This document shows, in pieces, positions 34,521 through 46,489 of a stretch of 64,000 bases of DNA (its first letter is position 1; every line of letters starts with the position of its first letter). This DNA comes from Eurosta solidaginis. Its lineage: Eukaryota > Arthropoda > Insecta > Diptera > Tephritidae. The position numbers and the translations under genes are program-made. The notes below the pieces were generated by a model. The model was not told where the DNA came from. It saw only the letters and a program-made list of their open reading frames with translations, and searched no databases. The DNA lies in NCBI RefSeq assembly GCF_040869045.1, contig NC_090321.1, positions 91,494,603 through 91,558,602 of the forward strand, read 5' to 3'.

Positions 34521-34701
34521 ATATGGAACACAATACGTGAATTTTTGATATACAATTATATTATTTAATTTGTCGATATTTTGACTTCAGTCTGAAGTCA
34601 TCATCAGGACTAGGTACGAAAAGAACAAACATACATATTAAAATCATAAAAATACACATTTGCACAAGTACAGAACAGAGATAATAGATATTTTAAATTA
34701 A

Positions 34702-35754
34702 ACAATAAAATTTATGAGCAACGCTGCGGTATGCCCATGGGTTCCCCAGCATCCCCCGTCATAGCAGACATTGTAATGGAAGAATTACTGGAGAAATTTG
34801 AAGACGACTCCCCTTATAAGCCACGTTTGCTTACCAAATACGGTGGAAGAATTGCTAAATATTCTAAATGGATACAACAGGAGTATTAAATTTACAATTG
34901 AGGTGGAGAAGGACGGAAAACTACCGTTTCTAGATACTCTTGTTATAAAAAAGAATAACCAATTATGTTTTGATTGGTATAAAAAATCTACCGCGTCAGG
35001 TAGATTAATTAACTTTAATTCTAAACATGACAAATCTACAATAGTCAATACGGCCAGAAATTTTATCAACAGAGTTCTCTCGATCAGCGATGAAGTTTAT
35101 CATAAAGAAAGCATTAAAATAATAATAAATGTTCTAGAAAATAATGAATTTCCTACACGCATACTAAAAAACTTTATAAGAGATTATTATAAGAAACCCA
35201 CTGCGAGAAAAAACGCCGAAAATAATAAAATATATAAATCGACTACATATGTGTCAGGCCTGTCTAACAGAATAAAATATTCAAATATTTATGACAAAGA
35301 GAAATGTAATTTAGCCTTTACCTACAATAATACGTTGCGACAAATTTTCAGTAATACCAAGAGTAGAATAGATAAATATGAGAAATTGGACTTGATATAT
35401 AAAATTCTATGTAATGGTGACGGGTCCCACGTATGAGACAAAGTATATGTGGGGACTACTAAATCAAAACTAAAAACGAGGATTTCCGGGCATAAAACGA
35501 ATATTAAAAATCGCAACAACCCTAATGATGGCAAAACGGCGCTAACACAGCATTGCAGAGAAACTGGACACTCTCCCAATTTAGAAAATGTAGAAATTCT
35601 ACAGCAAGAGAGGAATTACAACAAACGCTACATATTAGAGATGCTGCACATAATAAATACACCCAGCGACAAACGCATGAACTTCAAATCTGATACAATT
35701 GGTATTGCCTCTGCCTTTAGGCAGCTGATCAACAACAACAACAATAATAGATAA
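34702..35754 (+). pseudogene. Penelope-like RT/GIY-YIG, catalytic motif deleted
   Basis: Starts abruptly at NNKIYEQRCGMPMGSPASPV, so the N-terminal half and first catalytic Asp are absent. After PRLLTKY the expected VDD block is missing: the sequence jumps, with frame change near 34840, to VEELLNILNGYNRSIKFTIE. The frame then runs cleanly to a TGA at 35434-35436 inside the GIY-YIG domain and resumes at VYVGTTKSKLKTRISGHKTN, ending at 35754. It is homologous to 12686-14116 but clearly a different family by sequence. It cannot encode an active RT. Confidence 0.88.
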
Positions 35755-35836
35755 GAGCATCTCCCACTGTTTACCAAAGAGTTCACCTGCAGGCTGCAGC
35801 TGATATCACTTGAGCGGCGCTCACTACTCATTTATA

Positions 35837-36364
35837 CTAGGTTCAAACACACACCAAATTGGCAATTTATACTATTTGGGCAATTTATTACGCAATTTGT
35901 CATATAATAAATTGTAATAATAAATTGCCAATTTAAAAAAAATTGCGTAATAAATTGTTTCAAACTGCAAATGCAACATTGTAAAGTGTGTTTATTGAGT
36001 ATATTTAAACGTCAGTTACGCATGGCTGAACTATATGGTTGGCTCATCTCATCAGCTGATTTTATGTCTTTCATTTCACTGGAGTAGGGATTGTCAAAAA
36101 AAGATGGCAAACTCAAAATGAAACCAAAACATTGAACACATTTTCATACAACACACAAAAATTTCAAAGTTTTATGTTTTCATTCCATTTCATTCGCCTA
36201 ATAATGTGCGTGTTCATTTTGACAGTCTGAACAAAGGTATGTTCTTGCTGTAGAGATGAGCCAACCAGCTATAAAATTACTATTGTGTAAGCTAAATCGA
36301 GTTGTATGAACAGCACTCAATTCAAATCGAAATTTCCTCAATTTATTTTTCTGTTTGAACATAG
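35837..36364. mobile_element. MITE, family M2, intact copy
   Basis: Inverted ends CTAGGTTCAAACA (35837) and TGTTTGAACATAG (to 36364), flanked by TA on each side. About 528 bases, with an inner 'ggcaatttat/ttattacgcaattt' inverted patch near the left end. A second copy, inverted and broken by two later insertions, spans 43390-49160. TA duplication suggests a Tc1/mariner-like mobiliser. Confidence 0.8.
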
Positions 36365-36903
36365 TATTAGATAACTTTCTGCTTATGGTCAGTTTTTTGT
36401 TTATGATAACGCCTGTGTGTTATTTACATTTTATTGTTATTTTCTTTGCACTGTTCGTAAACTTATATTTTTGTTACACTAGTCGACATATTGCATTCAA
36501 AAATGTAAGTTCTGTACTTGTGCAAATGTGTATTTTTATGATTTTAATATGTATGTTTGTTCTTTTCGTACCTAGTCCTGATGATGACTTCAGACTGAAG
36601 TCGAAATATCGACAAATTAAATAATATAATTGTATATCAAAAATTCACGTATTGTGTTTTATTAAGAATATACAAATATTTGGCCTAGAGCTCGTTTATA
36701 TTTAAAAAGTTATAATTCAAAGGCCGTAAACAACAAAAATAATAGTATATGGATCTAAAAGTCATCGGCCTGGAAATTGGTTTGCTTAAATAAACTTTAC
36801 AAATGCAAACACTTTTTAAAATATCATTATTGAATTGGACATATACTTACAATTGAAGTATAAGGGCTAGTATGTATTAAGCGACAAAGAGCAAAATGCG
36901 TTT

Positions 36904-37206
36904 GGCGGCCGCCGTGGTGTGGTGGTAGTGTGTTCCACCTACCACACCGAAGACCACGCCCCGTGCAACGCAACATCAAAATTATAGAAACGAGTTATTT
37001 TGATTAGAAAGAAAGATTTTCTAAGAGGGGTCGCCCTCGGCAGTGATTTGGCAAACACTCAGAGTGTGTTTCTGTCATTAAGAGCCTTCTCAGTGAAAAC
37101 TCATGTATCCTACAGATCCTGTCCGCCAATTTGTAGGAAAAATTAAAAGGAAAACGACGAAAATTAGAAGAGGAGCTTGGCCTATAAATTTTTCAGAGGT
37201 TGGGAT
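36904..37206 (+). mobile_element. tRNA-derived SINE, copy 1 (3'-truncated)
   Basis: Begins 'ggcggccgccgtggtgtggt', with a tRNA-like A box 'gtggtgtggtggtag'. The B box region is damaged ('gaagaccacgccccg' in place of 'tgggttcacgccccg'). The body 'ggggtcgccctcggcagtg' and 'tcagtgaaaactcat' matches copies at 48635 and 50287. The usual 3' end 'ttatcgcgccttacatttat' is missing. Confidence 0.85.
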
Positions 37207-38015
37207 AAAACTACGTTAAAACTATCAGCTGAAAGCATTGCGATGGAACGAATCAGAACTAGTACCTTCTCTGAAAGGTGAAATTATTTATTCCTTGTCA
37301 AGATATATTTTTTGTTCTTCGTACTTCCAACAACCTTGTATAGTCTACCTGTAAAACCAACTTTAATAATCATCCATAGAGCCTTAAAAGGTAATAAATG
37401 CTTCACACGATCCCTCTTCATTTGTGAGTCTTCACTTCTATTTTCATTCATTAAATTTTGTAGAAGCTTTGCACCCATGAATTCCTGGGGATACTCTATG
37501 AACTAATCGTTTTGCAAATTATGTACTGTAACTGCCCAGGTCTGCTCTTAAATAATATAAATAGAGAAAATATTAGCTCGACGAGCAATGCAGCTGAGTA
37601 TATTATGTTTGGCTCCACACAAATTGAGCTTCCTTAATTTTTTTTTATTGTATGATCTAATTTCAAATTTTATGTTGCCATAATTACATACGCCGCTTAA
37701 ATATTTTCTGTTCATACATTAACTTTCAGCATACATATATTTCTATTGAAGTGTGTATATTTGTATCTAGTATTAATGGCGCCATCAGGCTTATTTATCT
37801 ACATAAAATGGCATGACGATTGAACTCAAAAGGAATCGGTACCCAGTCAACTCTGATTTTCAGGAGATATACATATCTACATATATACTATTCTTTAAGT
37901 ATTTAATCCATAAAATCAAAACAATATTTTGAATTTGTCATATTGTCACGCTCAAAATACATTTATGTTTATGTATATATACATGTATGTATGTTTATAA
38001 ATCTTTTGACCTGTA
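37207..38015. other. unassigned AT-rich sequence
   Basis: 37588-37640 ('cagctgagtatattatgttt') is an edge scrap of the interspersed repeat. Nothing else recognised. Confidence 0.45.
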
Positions 38016-38269
38016 CACATCGCTCATTTGCTGCAACGTCGTCATAACTCAAAAAACATGAGTTTTGAGTTAATAACATACAAACGTACCCATATTATGA
38101 TCTATGTTGTATAAAAAATCTTCGCGATCAGTTAAAAATTTAGCACGTGTTATAAAAATGAAAATATGCCTTTATATGCGCAACATATGGCAGTTAAAAT
38201 CTTTGAATGCCTCTCCTGGAAAATTGTGTTTTTTGAGTTATGACGACGTTGCAGCAAATGAGCGACATG
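38016..38269. mobile_element. MITE with 38-bp perfect inverted repeats
   Basis: 38021-38058 and 38227-38264 are exact reverse complements (start 'cgctcatttgctgcaacgtc'). The interior is 168 bases, and TA dinucleotides lie on both sides (38014-38015, 38270-38271). No coding capacity. The TA duplication would fit a Tc1/mariner mobiliser. Confidence 0.85.
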
Positions 38270-39692
38270 TATAAAGTATACACCCAGTCAGGCTTTTGTA
38301 CACAGCCTCCCACAGGGATCTGTTCTCAGTCCATCGCTTTGGAATGTAATGTATGACGGGGTGCTAAAGATTGATCTACCAGAAAACACGCAAATTGTGG
38401 GATATGCTAATGATATTGCAGTGGTAGTAGTGGCCAAGGAACTGGACCTGCTTCAAGCATTATGTAATGAAGCAAGAATAAAGGAATGGCTGACCAATAA
38501 GGGACTGGAGTTGGCTAGCCAAAACACGAAAGTGGTATTAGTAAGCTCCTAACGGTCGGCGAACGAGTTAGTCTTAACTGTCGGGGATCATCAAATCACT
38601 TCAAAAGATTCTCTAAAATACTTAGGAGTGCACACTGACTATAAGTTACTTTCAAAGAGCACTTCAGGGCGGTCGGAGAGAAAGTTACCAAAGTTAATGG
38701 AGCACTTATGCGAATAATGCCTAACATTGGTGGTCCGAGCGAAGCTACACGTAAGCTATTGTTCACAGTAACCAGATCAATAATACTATACGCAGCACCA
38801 GTGTGGTATGGATCTAAAAGGACCTATCAAAAATATATATTAGAAGCGTACCGAATTGCTGCTTTAAGAATAGCAAGTGCTTATCGGACGGTGTCCGAAG
38901 ACGAGATCATGGTTCTAACCCGGGAAATCCCAGCGGACTTACTGGCAAGCGAAATGGCCGATCTGTATAACACTAATATCGAGCGACCATCTGAGGAAGC
39001 TAAGAAAAGAGCAAGGACACAAACAATAGCTAAGTGGCCAGAATGGTGGTGGCCTCGAGTAAAGGGCGTTGGACCTTCACCCTAGTTTGGAACATATCTC
39101 AATGGAATGAGCGGAAGCACGGCGAACTGAACTACCATCTCACGCAGATAATGAGTGGACATGGCGGTTTCAAAGAGCATTTAAGGAAGCCTAGGATAGA
39201 GGAAGATCCTAATTGCCCAATGTGTACCACCGAGTTAGAAAACGCAGAACACGTCATGTTCAACTGCCCCCGTTTCCATGAGGAAAGACTCGCCTTGCAT
39301 GGGGTCTTTGGGGATGCACCTACCACGAGAAATTTAGTATCACAAATGTGCAAGAGGAAAGAGTGCTGGACTGCAGTGAGCAAAATGGCATTTATAGTAA
39401 TGACACGCCTGATGGATGCTGAGAGGGAGCGCAGAGAAGTGCGCATGCGAAGCAGTGGCGATTAAATCGACACTCAGAGCAAATAGCGGGAACCTGGACG
39501 CAAGGACAACACTAGGCTCTTAAAAAATGAGAAATATGGAACGCCATGTTGAAGTAATGCGAAAGTGGTGCCGGGGTGGGCGACGGTTCCAAAACGGGGC
39601 TGTTTTTTAGTTTACGGACACACGGTTGCTGCGACGGCAGCAATTATGGTGCATTAGGCAGTTTGCAGCCCCCCACAAAAAAAAAAAAAAAA
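38270..39692 (+). mobile_element. R1-like non-LTR retrotransposon, 5'-truncated
   Basis: The plus strand runs from the middle of the RT domain to a 3' untranslated tail and a poly(A) run of about 16 bases at 39677-39692. 5' truncation and a poly(A) tail are typical of target-primed LINE insertion. The left junction lies directly at the MITE ending at 38269. Family placement in the R1 group is from protein similarity of the C-terminal half. Confidence 0.85.
38298..39465 (+). pseudogene. R1-like ORF2, RT to C-terminus, broken
   Basis: Reads SLPQGSVLSPSLWNVMYDGV, then QIVGYANDIAVVV where the RT active site A-D-D is A-N-D (38403-38414), so one catalytic Asp is lost. TAA at 38550-38552 ends the first piece. 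The frame changes near 38670 to MRIMPNIGGPSEATRKLLF, and again near 39060. The last piece, to 39465, shows NERKHGELNYHLTQIMSGHG and the cysteine motif CPMCTTELENAEHVMFNC (C-X2-C-X8-H-X4-C), which in R1-type proteins is thought to bind nucleic acid. It is inactive. Confidence 0.9.
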
Positions 39693-40576
39693 CAAAAACA
39701 GCCTCCCAGTCTCACAACAAAAATAACTTTAAGCCAATTTATCTAGCTTGGTTTATTGCTAGCCCTTAAATTATGCAGAAACCAACATGACTTCAGTAAA
39801 CCCTAAAGTCATGCAGAAATCAAACAGTTACGAACAAAATTCAAGGACGGGTATTCAGGACTAAGAATCCTAGCATTTTTCGACCGCTCAAAAATAATGA
39901 GCAAATGAGCCAATAAACATAACTTTGCATAGACTTTAGTTCTATTTTACGTTCACCATAACTAAATGTTTTTATAAAAGGGCAACTCTTGAACGCTCGC
40001 AAGACCCTCACAAAGCTCGTAAGCCCTATAAACCTGGCCAATTTATAAAAAAAAAAAAACGGTTCATTTGTGAGGTAATGAGGCAATTGCGAGTTGCTTC
40101 AATAAATAACGGAATACTTTTCATGAGGTTCACTGAGCTTTTTAATGAGTACGATACGAGTAAGTATCGAGTACTTTCCCTAGATTTTGGAATCAATTAA
40201 TTTTATCGATCCTTTTATATGATTACAGGTATCGAATACAAGGTGATATCGGAGCAACACTAAGTGTGAGAGCACACAGCTGGGTGTATAACGTTTGGGA
40301 TTAACCGAATATAGACTTTCGTTCTGGTTATTATTATAGTTGTAAACTGCCAATCATCTGATATAAGTAGGTACAAAAGCGATACTCATACGCCATGCTG
40401 AACAATTAGCCACTTTTCAAATTTTATAAAATAGTAAGGTAAAGTCAGATATTCACGGTTCCTGGCATATTTTAAGCGGGTTATAGGCGCCAAAGTAGTG
40501 TAACCACAGAGTTAAACATTTTTTTTTAGTCATTTAGCGTTTGCCACTGCCTTCTGGTTTCGAATCAGTACAAGAA
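39693..40576. other. unassigned, with one small dispersed repeat
   Basis: 40134-40255 resembles the complement of 42725-42850 ('aatgagtacgatac.agta', 'gtatcga.tacaaggtg.tatc') and part of 20735-20810. 40262-40320 carries an edge scrap of the interspersed repeat. No gene. Confidence 0.45.
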
Positions 40577-42338
40577 ACAAGTAAGGAAGACTAAGTTCGG
40601 GTGTAACGGAACATTACATACTCAGCTGAGAGCTTTGGAGACAAAATAAGGGAAAATCGCAATTTAGGAAAATGAACATAGGATAACCCTGGAATGTGTT
40701 CGTATGACATGGGTATCAAATGGAAGGTATTAAAGAGTATTTCAAAAGAAGTGGGCCATAGTTCAATAGGTGGACGCCTTTTCGAGATATCGCCATAAAG
40801 GTGGACCGGGGGTGACTCTAGAATGTGTTTGTAAGATATGCATATCAAATGAAAGGTGGTAATGAGTATTGTAAAAGAGAGTGGGCCAAAGCTCTGTAGG
40901 TGGACTCCTTTTCGAGATATCGCCATAAAGGTGGACCAGGGGCGATTCTAGAATGTGTTTGTACGAGATGGGTATCAAATGAAAGGTGTTAATGAGTGTT
41001 TAAAAGGGAGTGGCCCTCAGTTGTATATGTGAAGGCGTTTTCGAGATATCGACCAAATGTGGACCAGGGTGACCTTTAACATCATCTGTCGGGTATCGCT
41101 AATTTTTTTATATATGTAATACCACGAACAGTATTGCTGCCGTAATTCCAAGGGCTTTTGATTTCGCCCTGCAGAACTATTTCTACTTAATACGGTAGGT
41201 GTCACGCCCATTTTACAAAGTTTTTCTAAAGTTTTATTTTGCGTCAAAAAACCAATCTAATCACCATGTTTCATCCCTTTTTTCGTATTTGGTATAGAAT
41301 TATGGCATTTTTTTCATTTTTCGAAATTTTCGATATCGAAAAAGTGGGCGTGGTCATAGTCGGATTTCGCTCATTTTTAATACCAAGAGAAACTGAGTTC
41401 AGATAAGTACGTGAACTAAGTTTAGTAAACATATATCGATTTTTGCTCAAGCTATCGTGTTAGCGGCCAAGCGGAAGGACAGACGGTCGACTGTGTATAA
41501 AAACTGAGCGTGTTTTCAAGCCCCTTTTCACAGAAAACAGTTATCGTCCTAGAATCTAAGCCCCTACCAAATTTCACAAGGATTTGTAAATTTTTGTTCG
41601 ACTAATGGCATTAAATGTATTTTAGACAATTTAAATGAAAAAGGGCGGAGCCACGCCCAGTTTGAAATTTTCTTTTACTTTTGTATTTTGTTGTACTATT
41701 ATCTTTACTGGAGTTGAATGGTGACATAAATTATTTATATACTGTAAAGATATTCAATTTTTGTTAAAATTTGACTCAAATTTTTTTTTAAATAGTGAGT
41801 GTGTTCGTCATCCGATTTAGTAACGTTCCTGCCAAATTTCATTATGATATCTTCAACGACTGCCAAATTACAGCTTGCAAAACTTTTAAGTTACCTTCTT
41901 TTGAAAGTGGGCGTTTTCACGCCTATTGTCCAAAATTTTGCTAATTTTCTATTCTGCGTCTTAAGGTCAACCCGCCTACCATGTTTCATCGCTTTATCCG
42001 TCTTATCGCACTTTTTTGGATTTTCGAAATTTTCGATATCGAAAAAGTGGGCGTGGTTATAGTCCGATTTTCGTTTTAAATAGCGATCTGAGATGAGTGC
42101 CTAGGAACTTACATACCAAATTTCATCATGATACCCCACAATTTACTCAAGTTATCGTGTTTACGGACGGACAGACGGACGGCGGACGGACATGGCTAAA
42201 TGAATTTCTTTTTTCGCCCAGATCATTTTTATATATAGAAGTCTATATCTATTTCGATTAGTTTATGCCGTTACAGGGTACCGTTATGCGAACAAAATTA
42301 ATATACCCTGTAAGCTCTGCTCAGCTGAGTATAAAAAC
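40577..42338 (+). repeat. interspersed repeat with short minisatellite
   Basis: Same order as 17827-20681: edge 'aacaagtaaggaagactaag', about three 130-bp units (40680-41070, marks 'gtggacc.ggggtgac' near 40802 and 40932), then the tail with 'cgatatcgaaaaagtgggcg' (41330 and 42033), a (ggac)-type run near 42165-42190 and the end 'ctcagctgagtataaaaaca'. Only unit number and small indels differ from the longer copy. Confidence 0.9.
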
Positions 42339-43389
42339 AGTTCTGTGTTCGTGTTCTGCGTTCGCAAGGTCAATGCTCCAGGTACTAGGGGCGGCAGAGT
42401 TGCCAGATATCGAGACAGCAATTAAGCTAGGTTCGGAAAATTTCTAGTATTTCTTAATGGGATGGAGTTATTCTATAGAATAATGTTTCCGTTTAGTCGC
42501 CAAGCAAATTCTAGTAGCACTAGTTCCACCTAATTTTACCGAGCCTTTGACACTCTTGGCTCACAACTGTGCTATTCTTAACACAAAAATGGCATTTTAA
42601 GAGCAACATATGTACTCATGTACCATAAAATGTAGTTTACTCTATTGTGTTGGAGGTACACAAGATATGGTGAATTTGACACCATAACCGAAGCGAAAAT
42701 AAATTATGAGCTTAACCTCGCGTTTTTTCGATATGATACCACCTTGTACTCGTTATCTGTACTCATTTTAATGGATCGAGGAAAGTAATCAATATCAAAA
42801 AATATCGAGGAAAAGTATTCTGTAGCTACTTGTATCGTACTCATTTAAAATGTCAGTTAATCTAATTAAAATTAATCCCAGTCGCGGATCCACGGTGAAC
42901 TCGCTGAAGTTTCACATGACCGCCTATAACCAAAAATGCCTGTGATTTTTTGCTGCCTCGAAAAAAAGCATGCTTATTTGGGAGTTTGTCACATATACAA
43001 ATATTTCAAGACCAGGTTTATATTTTTTATTTCGACATGTACCACAAAATATTAATACATTTCATAGTTTGTCTCAAGAAGTTATAGCTTTTCTTTAGTT
43101 AAGGTCTAAAAATGAAAAAATGTGTACGATATATCCCAGTAGCAATTATTGTGAAGAGTGGGTGGAACATTATCACCTCCGCTGGGTGCTTTAACGCTGC
43201 CTCCGTTTGAGAGGACATAGACGAATTCCCTCTAGAATCTAAGCACTCTCTGAGCATTGGTTACATTGGTAGGTCGTCCTTTTCGTGCTGACAGAAATTT
43301 GATCACCGCCTTTCGTCGAATTTTTGGTAACCTTTCAAAAGCTTCCTATACTTTGTGCCGTATTTTACAATCGGTTGAAAGCCATATAG
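42339..43389. other. unassigned sequence
   Basis: Apart from the small dispersed repeat at 42725-42850, nothing recognised. Confidence 0.45.
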
Positions 43390-43447
43390 CTTTATTAGGC
43401 GAATGGAATGGAATGAAAACATAAAACTTTGAAATTTGTGTTGTGTT

Positions 43448-46400
43448 GGGGACAAACCTTTTTTCCGTTGTGGGTTGTATAACAGCACCAAATCTTCTTC
43501 CTCAAAACCTTCCGAATTAATTGCTTTATCGTATCTGGCTTTCATTTTGTCACTCATAATCTTTGTTCGTTGCGTTATCAGATCGTGTATTTCTCTCAGC
43601 TCTTCTTCCAAAACACCAGTGGATTTCTTGGCATTGCATCGGCAAGTATCCCAAACTTCAAATCAGCTGGCAGTCGAAGGTCTTTGCCAAAAATTACTTT
43701 TGCAGGTGTTTGGCCCGTTGTCTCATGCACTGCTGATCGGCAAGCCATTAAGAATAATGGTATGCGGGTATCCCACTCTTTCTGGAACTTGTCCACTACT
43801 TTCCTTAAATGCTCCTCCAATGTTCTATTGAAACGTTCCACCATACCACTGAGACTGAGAATGCAGTTGTCCGTGTTTTTCGAATGACCACTGATTTACA
43901 CATTTCCTGGAACACAGCTGATTCGAAATTCCTGCCTTGGTCAGAATGTAACTCAATTGGTACACCATACCTTGCATCCCAATTGTTTATAAACACTTCT
44001 GCTACTGTTCCCGCTCCTTGATTTGAGATTGGGTATACCTCTGGCCATTTGCTGAAATAATCCATAACCACCAGTACATATTTGTTTCCGCAGTTGCTAG
44101 TAAGAAATGGACCTGCGACATCCATAGCGATCCCTCCAAATGGCGCACCTGAGTTATATTGCTTCATCTGGCCATGAATTCGGGTTTTGAGCCCTTTCGC
44201 TCTCCTGCAAACCTCGCAGTTCATAATCCACTCAGTAACCGACTGACGGCAACCAATCCAATAGAATATGTTTAATCTTCTCGAGCGTCTTCGTGATTCC
44301 GAGATGACCTCCGCTTGGACCATTATACAGCTCGCTGGGCACGTCAGATATCCTCTTTCTGGGAACAACTATCAGTTTCTTCTTGCATTGACCATCCTCA
44401 CTCTCCCATACTCGATACAAGCAACCGGATATCAATTCTAAAGTGTTCTACTGTGCCCAATATGACTTCTCAATGGGATTCTCTGCTGACATCTCCTCTC
44501 TATTTGGTCTTTCGTTCCGTTCGAGCCCTTGCATAACATTTGACAGATCAGTATCTTCTAGATGACACTTCCTTAGTTGTTCCTTGTCCCATTCATCAGT
44601 ACATGTTATAGTCATTAGCCGGACATCTATAATATCTTCTTTAGCCTCGGCCTGTGCACAGTGCAAACTACGTGGTCTTCGTGACATTGCACCAGCATTT
44701 CCATGGGTACTACCTTTTCGATGCTCAATGGAAAAGTCATAGCTTTATATTCGCTCGATCCACCGTGCCAATTGTCCTTCCGGATTACGTAACTGCAAAA
44801 GCCATTTCAACGCTGCGTGATTTGTCCTGGCGCGGAATCGCTGGCCGTAGAGGTATTTGTGAAAATGTGTAATGCACTCCACCAATGCCAGCAGCTCTCT
44901 CCGTGTAACGCAATAGTTCCTCTCTGGTTTTCCAATCGAACGGCTGTAATATGCAACTACCTTCTCCTGTCCATCGATCGGTTGTGATAAAACGCCTCTA
45001 TAGGATATCCACTCGCATCTGTATCTAGAATAAATGTTGCTCCTGGAATCGGATATGCGAACATTTGGGCAGTACACAAACGCCCCTTCAATGTTTGGAA
45101 AGCCACTTCTTGCTCCTTCTTCCATACAAAAGCTTTATTTTTCTTTTGAGCTCATGGAGGCTATGGGCTACGCTGGAAAAGTTTGGTACAAATCGGCGGT
45201 AATATGTGCACAGCCCAAGGAAACTTCTTACTTCATGCAAGTTCTGTGGTCTTGGCCAATCCTTTAATTGCCTCTATCTTTTCATTCGCTGTACAGGTGC
45301 CTTCTGTTGTTACCTTGTGGCACAAGTAATTTACTTCCTTTTTAAACAGCGAATACTTTTTGGGACTTAGTTTCAGACCAGCGCCAGCTATTCTCTGGAA
45401 AACTTCCTCCAAGTTCTTAAGATGTTCATCAAAGTTCTTGCACAATACGACCATGTCGTCCAGGTACACCAAGCATGTTTTCCAATGTAGTCCTTTCAGT
45501 ACCTGGTCCATGAGTCTCTCAAAAGTAGCCGGTGCATCACAAAGTCCAAAAGCATCATGTAAATTGCCTCTTTTCAAGTCCAGGGTGGAAAACCATTTCG
45601 TACCAGAGAGCGAGTCTAGAGTGTCGTAAATTCTTGGCAATGGGTAGCTATCCTTTTTCGTGACGTCGTTCAACTTGTGGTAGTCCACGCAAAACCTCAT
45701 TTTTCCATTCTTCTTCTTTACAAGTACTACCGGTGAACTCCATGGATTAGCTGATGTTTCGATGACGCCGCTCTCGCTCATTTCTTGTACGATTTGACTC
45801 ACAACTTCCCGCTTCGCCAGTGGAAACACTACGAGGAGCTTGACGTATCGGCCTCGTGTCTCAAGTGTCAATTTGATGTTTCACAACATTGGTTCGGCCT
45901 GGTTTGGAACCATCCTGGTCAAATACATTTGCGTACTTAAGGAGCAGTAGCTTTTCCTTACTCTGATTATCTTCATCTAGCCCTTCCGTCCATGCCGTGA
46001 TGTCATTTGGAAGATCAGTATTGCTAGTTGAAACGTGTTCCGGGAGCTGTTTACAGCTAATAACTACTTCAGCCTCTTGGCATCTTCCCAATATCGCTCC
46101 TTTTATCAGTTTGAGTGGTGACTTGAACTCATTGAGTACTCTTACCGGAATACGTCCATCCTGTTTTGTCATAGCCAGGATTTTTCCTACATGTACGTTC
46201 GGTGTTGATCTGTTTGCTGCCTCGACAACCCACTATTTGTTTGTCCCACAATCTCCATCAACCTTTGCCCAGATGACTGCTTCTGATTTTGGTGGTATTT
46301 GCTGACTTTCTTCCACCAGCACTCGTTTACTGCTGTAGCCTTTCTCTTAGCCGAAATTAAGTGGCACATCCATGTTCTGTGTAGTACCATGACGTTCCCA
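43448..46400 (-). pseudogene. gypsy pol (RT, RNase H, integrase), broken
   Basis: In order on the minus strand: GVIETSANPWSSPVVLVKKK and RFCVDYHKLNDVTKKDSYPL of RT; a deletion inside the palm (LDLKRGNLHDAFGLCDAPAT, short by some thirty residues against usual gypsy RTs); YLDD at 45455-45466; RNase H with GVLSQPIDGQEKVVAYYSRS and RELLALVECITHFHKYLYG; integrase zinc region (GGHLGITKTLEKI, IMNCEVCRRAKG), core with MDVAGPF, HSDQGRNF and VERFNRTLEEHL carrying the D, D and E; tail YNPQRKKG. Frame changes fall near 46390-46170, 45240, 45050, 44340 and 43840. No activity is expected. Confidence 0.9.
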
Positions 46401-46489
46401 ATTGCTACTTCATATGCTAATTCTCCAATTACCTGGGTGTCCTCTCCCGTGGCTGTACGTTATCTTGCTCCAAACAATGGACTTATCTT

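Larger units (their letters stand above)
34526..36661 (+). mobile_element. second Penelope-like element with inverted terminal copies
   Basis: A left arm (about 34526-34676) and right arm (about 36506-36661) are near-perfect inverted repeats; landmarks 'cacaatacgtgaatttttga', 'cgatattttgacttcagtct', 'cacatttgcacaagtacaga' and their complements. The left arm is the tail of an inverted partial copy, the arrangement also seen at 10428-14930. Between them are a broken RT/GIY-YIG frame (34702-35754) and a MITE (35837-36364) inside the 3' untranslated part. Confidence 0.85.
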
